Under the pieces are notes generated by a model. That model did not search any database. It was not told the DNA's origin and was given only the letters and a program-made list of their open reading frames with translations. A program made the position numbers and the translations under genes. Shown piece by piece: positions 52,974-64,000 of a DNA stretch of 64,000 nucleotides. The DNA is from Owenia fusiformis (taxonomy: Eukaryota; Annelida; Polychaeta; Sabellida; Oweniidae), in NCBI GenBank assembly GCA_903813345.2, contig CAIIXF020000001.1:61676270-61740269 (forward strand). Reading direction: 5' to 3'. How positions within the stretch are numbered: the first letter of the stretch is position 1; each line of letters opens with the position of its first letter.

Positions 52974-53163
52974 TGCATGGAAGGAAACTGGGGGAAGGTT
53001 TGACCTGGAAAGAATTATTAAGATCATTTTAGGAAGAACTTTAAATAACTTATTGAAGGACATAACGGTTATCATGTCTGAAATATACATGTACAGTAAA
53101 ACTTGGAAATGTGAAGATCTCTTTAGAGGGAACAACTTGGGATGTGAACATTTTTCCTCATAA

Positions 53164-53771
53164 TATTCAAATAAATAAAATCATAAATATTCAAAATTGA
53201 TTCTTGTGTTAAAAGAAACATTTGGTGTAAACACTTCTTCATGCGAACACTTCTATTCAGTTATTAGTGTTTACTTTAGACAGGTTTACTGTACTTGTAC
53301 TTCCAAAGCACCATTGTTTGTATGCATATGAATTGAATATTTGAAACTTAACAAATATTTCAAAAGTTACATTGATTCATGTTTTATGTCGCTATACTCA
53401 CATACACATCAACACAATATTCTCCATTTTCAATACACTATAAATTCAAAATGTTATCTCCAAGAGAGTGAATACAAAATAATTGTAATTATGCCCTTTA
53501 TATTTTATATCATACTAAATATAGCATAATGTTATTAACAAGTCCTAGATTCTGGGCTAAGTTTTTTATCCACATTTTCATTGCATTTAATAGACCTTAC
53601 AAGGCAAAATAATCAAAGATTTTGATAAACAAAACTATTGAAACATAAAAAAATGAAAAAATCAAAATAACAGCATACAACAAAAGGCAAACACATACTA
53701 GTAAAATAATAATTGATTACATGGTATAAATATCAGAAAAATAAACAATTATTTAAACATTGTGCCAAAAA
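53164..53771. other. 5' flank of MTMR9
   Basis: AT-rich sequence upstream of MTMR9 exon 1 on the minus strand; promoter and 5' UTR are expected in this area, but no clear core element is visible. Confidence 0.35.
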
Positions 53772-55115
53772 TAGTCAAGAGAATAAGGTTGAATAAGAAA
53801 TATGTGGCCTGAATAAAGTTGAATAAGAAATATGTGGCCTGTATTATATTTTAGAACATGTATTTTTCAGTCAAAGAGAATAAAGTTGAATAAGAAATAT
53901 GTGGCCTGTATTATATTATTAGTGCATGTATTTTCAGTCAAAGAGAATAAGGTTGAATAAGAAATATGCGGCCTGTATTATATTATTAGTGCATGTATTT
54001 TCCGTCAAAGAGAATAGGGTTGAATAAGAAATATGTGGCCTGTATTATATTATTACAACATGTATTTTTCAGTCAAAGAGGATAGGGTTGAATAAGAAAT
54101 ATGCGGCCTGTATTATATTATTAGTGCATGTATTTTCAGTCAAAGAGAATAGGGTTGAATAAGAAATATGCGGCCTGTATTATATTATTAGTGCATGTAT
54201 TTTTCAGTCAAAGAGGATAGGGTTGAATAAGAAATATGTGGCCTGTATTATATTATTAGTGCATGTATTTTTCAGTCAAAGAGAATAAGGTTGAATAAGA
54301 AATATGTGGCCTGTATTATATTATTAGAGCATGTATTTTTCAGTCAAAGAGGATAGGGTTGAATAAGAAATATGGGGCCTGTACTATATTATTAGTGCAT
54401 GTATTTTCAGTCAAAGAGAATAAGGTTGAATAAGAAATATGTGGCCTGTATTATATTATTAGAACATGTATTTTTCAGTCAAAGACTAGAGGATAGGGTT
54501 GAGTAAGAAATATGGGGCCTGTACTATATTATTAGTGCATGTATTTTCAGTCAAAGAGAATGGGTTGAATAAGAAATATGCAGCCTGTATTATATTATTA
54601 GTGCATGTATTTTTCAGTCAAAGAGAACAGGGTTGAATAAGAAATATGCGGCCTATATTATATCATTAGTGCATGTATTTTTCAGTCAAAGAGGATAGGG
54701 TTGAATAAGAAATATGTGGCCTGTATTATATTATTAGTGCATGTATTTTTCAGTCAAAGAGAATAAGGTTGAATAAGAAATATGTGGCCTGTATTATATT
54801 ATTGGTGCATGTATTTTTCAGTCAAAGAGAATAAGGTTGAATAAGAAATATGTGGCCTGTATTATATTATTAGAACATGTATTTTTCAGTCAAAGAGAAT
54901 AAGGTTGAATAAGAAATATGTGGCCTGTATTATATTATTAGAGCATGTATTTTTCAGTCAAAGAGAATAGGGTTGAATAAGAAATATGTGGCCTGTATTA
55001 TATTATTAGAACATGTATTTTTCAGTCAAAGAGAATAAAGTTGAATGAAAAATTTGAGACCTGTATTACATTATTAGAACATGTATTTTTCAGTCAAAGA
55101 GAATAGGGTTGAATA
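53772..55115. repeat. 68-bp tandem repeat, ~20 copies
   Basis: Unit TCAAAGAGAATAAGGTTGAA, TAAGAAATATGTGGCCTGTA, TTATATTATTAGTGCATGTATTTTTCAG. Each unit carries TATTTTTCAG, acceptor-like on the plus strand. Two kinds of unit (with GTGCATG or AACATG) alternate irregularly. Confidence 0.95.
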
Positions 55116-55555
55116 TTAGAAACTTTGTGATTATAAGAAACTATGAGGTTAAATACTATGAGGTTAAATTTTATTATGCTGTTTTATTAAAGATCTCTCA
55201 GTTCAAATGTTGATAATAATCAGGCAATGTTAGTCTCAGTGTAATAAAACAGAATGTAATATAAAGTGAGTAGTGATTTCTGAATGTACTCAAAGCATGG
55301 GCTTTCGATATTTAAAACCCTGCTCAAAGCAACTGAACTGATTAAATCAGTTTTGGAAAGTTTCTAATGTTCTCTTCAGTTGAATACATATTATAAGAAG
55401 GTATAATTTATGCACTATTCAAGGGTTTGAGTGAGACCGCAATGCAGGAATGATCAAAAATGAGACATGCAGTATTGTACCAGGGGTGGGATTTTGAATT
55501 TCATTTTCGGACTACAATTTGGGAAATTGCACTAGCTATCATTGTTATTGGTATA

Positions 55556-56097
55556 GACAGGTTCCAATTCAAATAATTCAAGTTTTTGAGGCATTTTTTA
55601 GAAAAAGCAACAGACCTATTGTTACTAGATCAGTTTTTCATGCTGATAAAGATATTAAAAGATGACAGCTCAACAGGGTGGTCACGACACTAAATTTTGG
55701 CATTTTTACCCCCCTAGGAAAATATTCTAGGGGGTACTATGAAACTAGTTCATAACTCAAAGGATATATGAGCTATTGTTCTGAGTTGTACACCATACAT
55801 TGCTAGTACAAATATGAATACTATCCTAAAGTTATGGGTTGATACTCTCATTGGTCTCAGAAAAATACAAAAAACAGAAAAAAGATACGCAATTTTTGTC
55901 TTGCCAATTTTATATTTGTAGCTTTAAGCACAATATGACAGCTTTAACAGCTCATAGTAGTATTCTAAAAACATTTCCAAGCTATGTGTGGTATTGTAAT
56001 ACATCTATTTTAGTTATGAAGTACTATTTTGTAATTTTAATATGACTTTATAGTGCCCTACCCCTGGAAAATTGAAGAAAGTGGATGTGGTGAATTT
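55556..56097 (+). repeat. left partner of a ~540-bp inverted repeat
   Basis: Pairs with the inverse of 59430-59991 throughout, sharing ACAGGTTCCAATT, AGAAAAAGCAACAGACCTAT, GGTGGTCACGACAC... GCCCTACCCCTGG. About 85-90% similar by eye. No coding capacity recognised. Confidence 0.85.
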
Positions 56098-56395
56098 TAT
56101 CATTTTGCAGCATTAAGTTAGAAACATGTATTGATAGACACCAAATCAATAAATTCATACCATCGTCAAATGTTAGGTGACATTCTAATTCATTTATTAC
56201 TAGAATATAGGACTTAAGATATTTTATATGTAAGTTTTCAATTAAGTACATGTATCATAATGAAATCTAGTGTAATCACATACTAGAGAGGTTGGCATAC
56301 AGTCTGGACATTGACATAAAGTCTAAACATTATAATCATCAATTGATCTCATTTGAGCAACTAGACTATGGTGGTCATCATGCACAAGTAATGTA

Positions 56396-57555
56396 CAGTA
56401 GAACCTGCTAAGTGGAACACCTCCGTAAGTGGAACACCTCCCAAGTGGAACACCTTTTCAGAGTCCCGTTTTAAAAACCCATTGACTTAATGTTAATTGA
56501 ACCTCTGTAAGTGGAACACCTCCAAACTTGAACAGTGAACACCCCATATTGAAAAATTAACCTGCTAAGTGGAACAGTCAATTTCCATAGATTTCAATAT
56601 TGATATATGTAAACAGAATTAATCTCCTTCAATGATATCTGGGTATGAAAACAGGTAATACTGTGATAATTTTCATTCAAAAAATTGGATTAACCTCCTG
56701 TAGAACTGGACACGTGATGCTACCACTAATTAATATCACTTGCTGTTTGTTTCAAACTTAATAAGTAAGATTAAAAATGTCATTTTAAAACAATTGAATT
56801 ATTAGCAGTAGAAACAAGTCTTTAAAACTTAATTGCCTAATCCTTGTACCTGAGACTGGCACAATTAGGAGGATTAAGAATGTCAGAAAACATTTTTGGC
56901 AGAATGAGGAGGATTAAGAATGTCAGATACCTTTTTGAGTAAAATAAATGGATTATTAATGGTATATACCTGCCCTGTAATGAAGGGAGAATCATATTTC
57001 CAATGATACATAGAGGATATCCTATGATTTATGAGTGATATGATTTTTATCCACGAATGGATATGATATCTGCACGAGCGAGCGTAGCGAGAGAGTGCAG
57101 ATATCAATATCCATGAGTGGATTAAAATCATATCACGAGTAAATCATAGGATGTTCTTTTTATTCCATAGTTAAAGTCATCATCAGAATTGTCGGAAATT
57201 AAGTCATTTAATTCGAATTTTCCAAACGATCCGGCGATGTTGACACTTAGCCTCGTTTTGAGTCTGAAGTAGCAAAAATCCATTAACCATCGCATACGAC
57301 GTCGTATGTCATGGCTAAAAAACCGTATGCTATGGTTAAGTGAAAATTTGTCAAAAATATCATATTTTACTACTGATCACAAAAATACCGTTTTTATTTT
57401 CACATGTTCTCCAATGAATATCATGCTAACTATGGAATAAATATAAATACTATATTTGATCTTGTATGTTCCCTGCGAACCCAAAACCTCCGTAAGTGGA
57501 ACACCTTCTAAGTGGAACGCTTTGTGGCAGTGTTCCACTTACACAGGTTCTACTG
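56396..57555. mobile_element. pogo/Tigger-like non-autonomous element with TA target sites
   Basis: CAGTAGAACCTGCTAAGTGG at the left and the inverse of CAGTAGAACCTGTGTAAGTGG at the right, flanked by TA on both sides. GTGGAACACCTCC is repeated in tandem inside the left end. 1160 bp, no transposase. It contains nested foldback sequence at 57018-57152. Confidence 0.8.
57018..57152. repeat. long palindrome nested in the pogo-like element
   Basis: Arms of about 57 bp (ATCCTATGATTTATGAGTGA ... GATATCTGCAC and inverse) around a GC-rich loop GAGCGAGCGTAGCGAGAGA. A further inverted pair TTATTCCATAGTT / AACTATGGAATAA lies at 57165 and 57430. Confidence 0.9.
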
Positions 57556-57557
57556 TA

Positions 57558-59429
57558 TTTACATAATAATGTTATAAAGGAGCATGTAGGTTATCGCAAA
57601 CAACTTCAGACAATTCTAACTTGAATTATGAATATTTTCTGACCATGAACATGGGTATATCTTTTAGATCTATTCATTATCTTCAGGAAAAGTAAATATA
57701 ATGATTAATCAGACCTAAGTGATATTAAAGGGAATGGCCCTATCAACATACTTTTTACTAAAAATGTTGACCTAATTTTTACCAAAGATGTAACCTTTAA
57801 TTATATTGTTGAATGCATAATTAGAATATGCTTTGAGACATGTTCTATTTCCTAAGAGGAAAAGTGGATTGCTCCGGGGACTTTAAAGACACTGAATTTG
57901 GATGACCAAAATGAACTGAAACCAATGGATAGCATGAATTTTTTCAAAGGGGAAATAACATGGGGAACACTAATCTTAGGGGAATTCAGTTTTCTTTTCA
58001 AGAGCTATTTGATACATTAAAATAAAGAATAGTAATGCATTAAACATTGTTAAAATAATTGCATTTTTGGTGAAAATGAGGTCAACAACTTTGAAAAAAT
58101 ATATTGATGGGTTGATTGCTAGTGAAATATCTCCGAGTCCGATTGACTTTATTATCCCTGTATACCTGCCTTCATTGTCAGAAAATAGTCATAATCAAAG
58201 ATATAACTGTCTGAAATTGTTTGTGATAACTTACCTGAACCTTTCCAGGTCAAATCAGGAGTGACAAAATTATTTCCACCAATTTTTTGACATGTCTTCA
58301 AATACGATAATATTTTCTTCATAAGAGAGAGTGTCACTTGTGAAATTTATTGATTGACCTGAGATCGTACCATATCTATATGACATAGAAGCGAAATAGC
58401 CATATTGAACTTTAATGATGTTTGTTTAATTGTTGTTTGCCACTTTTCGACAATTGTCAAAATTTGGGGGTTTTGGGGAGGGGTACAATTAGGTTAAAAA
58501 TTCACCTGATTCAGACTATTCTTAAATGAGCACTGATTCACCCGAGAGCATAACTTTTTCAAAACATGTAAGTGTTATTTTTGGACCACTCACATTAATG
58601 TTTCGTCTAATTGACTAATAGTTTCATCATCATTGTCCAAATCTTAGGCCATATTTGTTGAGATATATGAATGTTCATTATTAAAATCTTGCCTTCCTTT
58701 GCAGTTGGAAAAGATTTGGCATTAGGTGTTATAAGTCCCAGAGTACGATAAATAAAAAAATAACAACAAAATGACATAGAACTGATAGACGTTTTCTCCT
58801 GTGCGTGTCAGCCTTGGTCTACCAAATTGCTATTCAGTAGGAAGAAACTCATTTTTCAGTTTCCATTTTAATTTCCTGACAAATAGAGCGATCACCCCAG
58901 GATTTTTTCTATGATCTATGTGTCGACATAGCAACTTCTGTTTTGGAGAACAATAGAACAATAGAAAAGATTACTTTACCATAATTTTAATCATCCCACA
59001 TTGAAGACATATGTAGAATTAAAAATATGAAGAGAATGACAAAACCTCTTAAAACACATTTCTTGGGAAACAAATAGTGTCGTATTCTTGTTACTATGGC
59101 AACAGAGTTTTTTCTTTTTGTCATTTTTGTCATACAGATTACCTATCATACCAGGACCAAATCCTGAAAATTTGAATTCAGTATCTTCTGACTTCATTAG
59201 TATCTTAGATATATAGGTTTCTTATAGTGTCCCCTGCAGATTTTATCGGATTATATAAGGAAAATGCTCTGAAGAGTGTTGCCCAAGGATGCCACTTAAC
59301 AGTTCTGGCATTTTTGAGGTCCCAACCCTCTATTCATGGGAATAGTTAACCATTGTAAAGCTTCTCATGGTTAACTGACAGAATTGATTGTATCTTCAAC
59401 TAAGAAGACAATTAAATGTTAAAACCAGA
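57558..59429. other. region between repeats; one doubtful exon
   Basis: No recognised gene. On the minus strand about 58370-58288 reads GQSINFTSDTLSYEENIIV, then FEDMSKNWWK and a stop, after a possible CTCAG acceptor. It looks mildly coding-like but matches nothing I know. The rest is AT-rich and unassigned. Confidence 0.25.
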
Positions 59430-59991
59430 AGAAAACCACACCAACTTTCTTCTATTTACCAGGGGTAGGGCACTATAAAGTCATATTAAAATTACAAAAT
59501 AGTACTTCATCACTATAATAGATGTATTACAATATCACACATAGCTTGGGAATGTTGTTAGAATACTACTTTGAGCTGTTTAAGTTATCATATTTTGCTT
59601 GAAGCTACAAATGTAAAATAAGCAAGAAAAAAAAGACAAAAATTGCATATTTTTTTCTAATTAATTGCATTTTTCCGAAACCAACAAAGATATCAACCTA
59701 TAACTTTAGGATAGTATTTATCTCTGTACTAACAATGTATGCTGTAGAACTCAGAACAATAGTTTATATATCCTTTGAGTTATGAACTGATATTATAGTA
59801 CCCCCTAAAATAATTTCCTAGGGGTGTAAAAACGCTAAAATTCAGTGTCGTGACCACCCCGTTGAGCTGTCATCTTTTAATATCTTTATCAGCATGAAAA
59901 ACTGATCCAGAAAAAATAGGTCTGTTGCTTTTTCTAAAAAATGCCTCAAAAACCCTTTCCCTTGAGATATTCTGAAATTGGAACCTGTCTA
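59430..59991 (-). repeat. right partner of the inverted repeat at 55556-56097
   Basis: Its reverse complement follows 55556-56097 from GACAGGTTCCAATT to CCCCTGG and on to GGTGTGG. The pair encloses the pogo-like element and 3.3 kb of other sequence. Confidence 0.85.
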
Positions 59992-60399
59992 GTAGGGGAA
60001 ATTGACTCACTTGGTTGCTTCTGAGTGAATTTGACACACAAACCTTTAAATGGTACATTATATATTAAAAGTGCTAAATCAATCAGAACAGATACTTTGG
60101 TACTGTAATGAATAGTTGGGGATAGGTTGGGTGCATTCATGAGTGTCATGCTTAAATGAACATTAAATAAAAACATGACTTAATCTATAATTGCCTTATA
60201 TTCCAATCGCTACTGTACTATATAATAATGAATAGTCTAAAACTTAGTTTTATGTTATTTATCTATGGGACACCTCACCTGCCTTTTCCTGGCTTAACTC
60301 CCTAAAACAAAGAACATAACATAAAACATTGGGTTCAAATATGCTTGCTAAAAGCCCCAGCTAAGGCCACCGGGGTACTACATGGCATGTGCACCAAGT

Positions 60400-61645
60400 A
60401 CAATTAGCATCTTGCCAAGTACGAAGTATACATGTTGCCCAGCATGTGGACCAAGTTACAAGTCACATGCTGCCAAGTCCCATATTCAAAATTTTCGAAG
60501 TCTTAATGATAAACCTCGCATGTGCAGCATGTGGACCAAGTTAGCAAGTGACATGGTACCATGTTGCATGTTCAAATAGCATCTTGTCAAGTTTAAACTA
60601 TACATCTCGCATGTGCAGCATGTGGACCAAGTTAGCAAGTGACATGCTGCCATGTTACATGTTCAAATAGCATCTTGCCAAGTTTAAACTATACATCTCG
60701 CATGTGCAGCATGTGGACCAAGTTAGCAAGTGACATGGTACCATGTTGCATGTTCAAATAGCATCTTGCCAAGTTTAAACTATATATCTCGCATGTGCTG
60801 CATGTGGACCAAGTTAGCAAGTGACATGCTGCCATGTTGCATGTTCAAATAGCATCTTGCCAAGTTTAAACTATACATCTCGCATGTGCAGCATGTGGAC
60901 CAAGTTAGCAAGTGACATGCTACCATGTTGCATGTTCAAATAGCATCTTGCCAAGTTTAAACTATACATCTCGCATGTGCTGCATGTGGACCAAGTTAGC
61001 AAGTGACATGCTGCCATGTTGCATGTTCAAATAGCATCTTGCCAAGTTTAAACTGTACATCTCGCATGTGCAGCATGTGGACCAAGTTAGCAAGTGACAT
61101 GCTACCATGTTGCATGTTGAAATAGCATATTGCCAAGTTTAAACTATACAACTCGCATGTGCAGCATGTGGACCAAGTTGCCAAGTGACATGGTACCATG
61201 TTGCATGTACAGATAGCATCTTGCCAAGTTTAAACTATACATCTCGTCTCGCATGTGCAGCATGTGGACCAAGTTAGCAAGTGACATGCTACCATGTTGC
61301 ATGTTGAAATAGCATCTTGCCAAGTTTAAACTATACAACTCGCATGTGCAGCATGTGGACCAAGTTGCCAAGTGACATGGTACCATGTTGCATGTACAAA
61401 TAGCATCTTGCCAAGTTTAAACTATACAGCTCGCATGTGCAGCATGTGGACCAAGTTGCCAAGTGACATGGTACCATGTTGCATGTACAGATAGCATCTT
61501 GCCACGTTTAAACCATACGACTCACATGTGCAGCATGTGGACCAAGTTGCCAAGTGGCATGCTGCCATGTTGCATGTTCGAATAGCATCTTGCCAAGTTT
61601 CAACTATACATCTCTCATGTGCAGCATGTGGATCAAGTTCCAAAA
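60400..61645. repeat. 91-bp tandem repeat, ~13 copies
   Basis: Unit built from CATGTGCAGCATGTGGACCA, AGTTAGCAAGTGACATG, CCATGTTGCATGTTC, AAATAGCATCTTGCCAAG and TTTAAACTATACATCTCG. Two unit types (AGTTAGCAAG and AGTTGCCAAG) form sub-blocks. It is rich in CATG. The minus-strand ORFs are by-products. Confidence 0.95.
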
Positions 61646-62446
61646 TGACACGTTTGTTTATTTGGAATGGGAAATTAAATGATAAAATATATTTTTAAAC
61701 TAAAAAGTTTGTTTAATGAACGGTAAAACGAATGAAATGAACACAAATTTGGAAAATGTAATTTAAAAAATGGTAAATTGGTATATAAGTTTGAGCTTTG
61801 TAGTAAGCATATGAAGAAATCATCCTCTACAATATTCTTGGTTAGCTGACAACTAACTCCCGGGCACTGACTACATTTGTATTCTGCCACTCTCAGGCCA
61901 GTAGTCAGCTTTTACCAGGGAGGGAAGCAGGGGGGAGGGCTGTTTTTAAAGAATTCCATGAGGGATTTGACTTTTCCTTTGCATTATACCTTAGAATTCA
62001 CACATGTAAAATGTTTCAATATGATAATAATAGATTACTAACTTTATGTTCTCATAAAACAAAAATAGATTGCAGAGAATAATTTATTATGTAGAGATGA
62101 TTTTATTATGGAATAATTGTGAAGTAATAAACTTGTTAATGTTACAAAGCTATGAACAGCATATTACTGTATCATATACAATTATTCTAACACAATTCTA
62201 AACACATGTGAACATTATAGTATCCTTGTATTAATGTTCCAATCTGAGTGTCAGTTAGTTCACTAAGTAGGCTCCCTGGTCAGAAACATCTTGAATTCTT
62301 GAATAAGTAGAAATAAGAATATAACTGTATTTATGTAGAATTGAAAATCTGTATATCTGCAAATATAGAACATTTACCATTGCCCATGAGTTTTCTGCTC
62401 TGTAGAAAGACCATAAATGCACATCTTTATGAATTTATATAATCAA
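61646..62446. other. AT-rich stretch, no gene seen
   Basis: No repeat or coding exon recognised. Confidence 0.4.
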
Positions 62447-63200
62447 TAGCACTTTAAGTCCCCATATAAGGTCTAAATCACTTTGGCTTATACTGTAGTC
62501 TTACTCAGTGTTATATGGAAGAATGTGAAACTTATTTTAATTGCTAATTTATATAAAACTAACTTTTATAACTAACTTTTAGAGATCACATATATATTCT
62601 AATAAGCGCTAATTCAAACCAATGCATAGCATTCATCCTCACATGATTTTGGTGAAAAATTAAGAAAATTGGTTCAAGAATAGGCGAGAAATGAACTCGT
62701 CAATGCTTTAAAATGGTTCAGAGAAAAATGTATTTCAAAATTTCTTCTTTCCTCCCGTATTTTTGACTGAAATCTCCCTTAATCTACCGTGTTTGAGCTA
62801 AATCTACAGTCAGTAACCTTGATTATTGGACTTCTTTCTTTTACTTTCAGTTTTACAGCAGGGAAATGTATATTTTCTGTAAAAACTGAGCGAGCAAAGG
62901 AACCCTCATAATACTTGTTCAGGGCCAACTTACATCATGGGCTTTTAATAATCAGCCTGATTACTCATTAATTTTTGTCATATTCTTTTGTTTTCCCATT
63001 TCATTTGACTAAATGAACTTTCATTTAACTTTTATTCACCATAACCTCGTTCAAAACCAATTTCAGGTTGGCAGGTCTGACGTTAGTTGCAAAATATTTT
63101 TGATATGCTAAACCATTGAAGTGGCGCATCATTAAAAAAAATTCAACTTTTATTTGAAAAATGGCGGGAAATTTGATAACGAGAAATGAAAAAATTCAAA
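62447..63200. repeat. inverted copy of the repeat at 32730-33450
   Basis: Its reverse complement aligns over most of its length, including the ATGGCGGGAAATTTG and CCATATAAGG ends, with indels. Confidence 0.7.
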
Positions 63201-63343
63201 AAATGAATTTAACCCTTACCCCAAAAAAATGAATTTAACCCTAAGACCATGAATATGTGTGTCAAAAATGTAAAATAAATTAAAAAATGAATTCCATAAA
63301 TAAATAAATTTTTCTATGTCAAAATATAAAAAAAAGAATTTAA

Positions 63344-63369
63344 TTCTAACCTTAACCCTAACCCTAACC
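63344..63369. repeat. short interstitial CCCTAA (telomere-type) stretch
   Basis: TTCTAACCTTAACCCTAACC followed by one more CTAACC: about four telomere-type hexamers, two of them imperfect. Imperfect AACCCTTACC/AACCCTAAG lie nearby. Confidence 0.7.
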
Positions 63370-64000
63370 ATCCCCAACCCTATTAAACCAGATGGAGTTT
63401 TAAATGATTACCTAACCCTGACCTACCCACTGAGGACACAGGACGCGTACTAGACCCTAATGATACAGGGTCCAATTGGCAGGAGCGGTAATCGCATACC
63501 AGACCCTAATGATACAGAGTCCACTTGGCAGGAGCAGCGTTCGCATACCAGACCCTAATGATACAAGATCCACTTGGCAGGAGCGGCAATTGTGTACCAG
63601 ACCCTAATATGATACAGGGTCCACTTGGCAGGAGCGGCGTTTGCATACCAGACCCTAATGATACAGGATCTACTTAGCAGGAGCAGCGATCCCTAACCAA
63701 CCCTATTAAACCAGATGGGGTTTTAAATGATTACCTAACCCTGAACTACCCACTGAGGACACAGGACACGTACCAGACCCTAATGATACAGGAACCACTT
63801 TGCAGGAGCGGCGATCGTGTCCCAGACCCTAATGATAGAGGGTCCACTTGGCAGGAGCGGCATTCGTGTACCAGACCCTAATGATACAGGGTCCACTTGG
63901 CAGGAGCGGCGATCGTGTACCAGACCCTAATGATAGAGGGTCCACTTGGCAGGAGCGGCATTCGTGTACCAGACCCTAATGATACAAGGTTCACTTTGCA
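63370..64000. repeat. GC-richer ~50-bp satellite with higher-order unit, runs off the end
   Basis: Unit ACCAGACCCTAATGATACAG then GGTCCACTTGGCAGGAGCGG and CGATCGTGT. Blocks at 63440-63690 and 63765-64000 are each preceded by a ~95-bp leader (CCAACCCTATTAAACCAGAT ... CACTGAGGACACAGGAC) at about 63374 and 63697, so the higher-order period is about 320 bp. Confidence 0.9.

Noticed and set aside
52288-53163. 291-codon plus-strand ORF of WCPVMHNVLTHNSSLLSCLDD repeats
   Set aside because: Antisense shadow of the MTMR9 exon 1 array.

Overview
This looks like nuclear DNA of an invertebrate animal. It is AT-rich, with split genes (GT-AG introns), AATAAA signals, LINE fragments, many short inverted-repeat transposons and a very heavy load of tandem repeats. 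The gene set (adenosine-like class A receptors, a DEG/ENaC channel, a Golgi fucosyltransferase-like protein, a claudin-like protein, MTMR9) and the (GGAC)n-bearing repeats fit a marine bilaterian, perhaps a lophotrochozoan such as a mollusc or annelid. The species cannot be fixed from the sequence alone.

One gene organises most of the window. The minus strand from 52973 to 3182 is a complete MTMR9 (myotubularin-related protein 9) gene: 14 coding exons, 567 codons, about 50 kb of genomic span, all splice phases consistent. The product is the catalytically dead subunit type, with Gly and Ser in place of the Cys and Arg of the phosphatase CX5R loop. Its large introns house other genes. Intron 10 (5377-17617) holds an intronless claudin-superfamily gene on the same strand. 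Intron 6 (20967-39181) holds three related receptor genes (one with a frame break) and a DEG/ENaC channel, all intronless and on the opposite strand. Intron 4 (40557-49288) holds a two-exon type II membrane fucosyltransferase-like gene, also on the opposite strand.

The remainder is mostly repeats. 1-3180 is the MTMR9 3' flank, with dispersed repeats. 6818-10556 is a composite inverted-repeat element. 12721-13140 is a 35-bp array. 15720-16275 is a duplicated tRNA-derived SINE-like unit. 19167-20260 is a DNA transposon remnant with long terminal inverted repeats. 21090-25577 is a 4.5-kb array of a 27-bp unit with higher-order structure. 37827-38312 (42 bp), 44595-45770 (21 bp), 52095-52900 (72 bp), 53772-55115 (68 bp) and 60400-61645 (91 bp) are further arrays. 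The last 650 bases hold a short CCCTAA stretch followed by a GC-richer satellite of about 50 bp that runs off the end.

The most unusual signal is that several arrays are built from exon edges. The 72-bp unit is the end of MTMR9 exon 1 plus its splice donor, repeated ten times. An 86-bp unit repeats the acceptor and start of MTMR9 exon 13. A 39-bp unit starts exactly at the donor of exon 1 of the fucosyltransferase-like gene. The last codons and stop of that same gene are duplicated 119 bp downstream. The stop codon of the third receptor lies in the first unit of a 42-bp array. These would multiply splice sites or stop codons, in some cases in frame.
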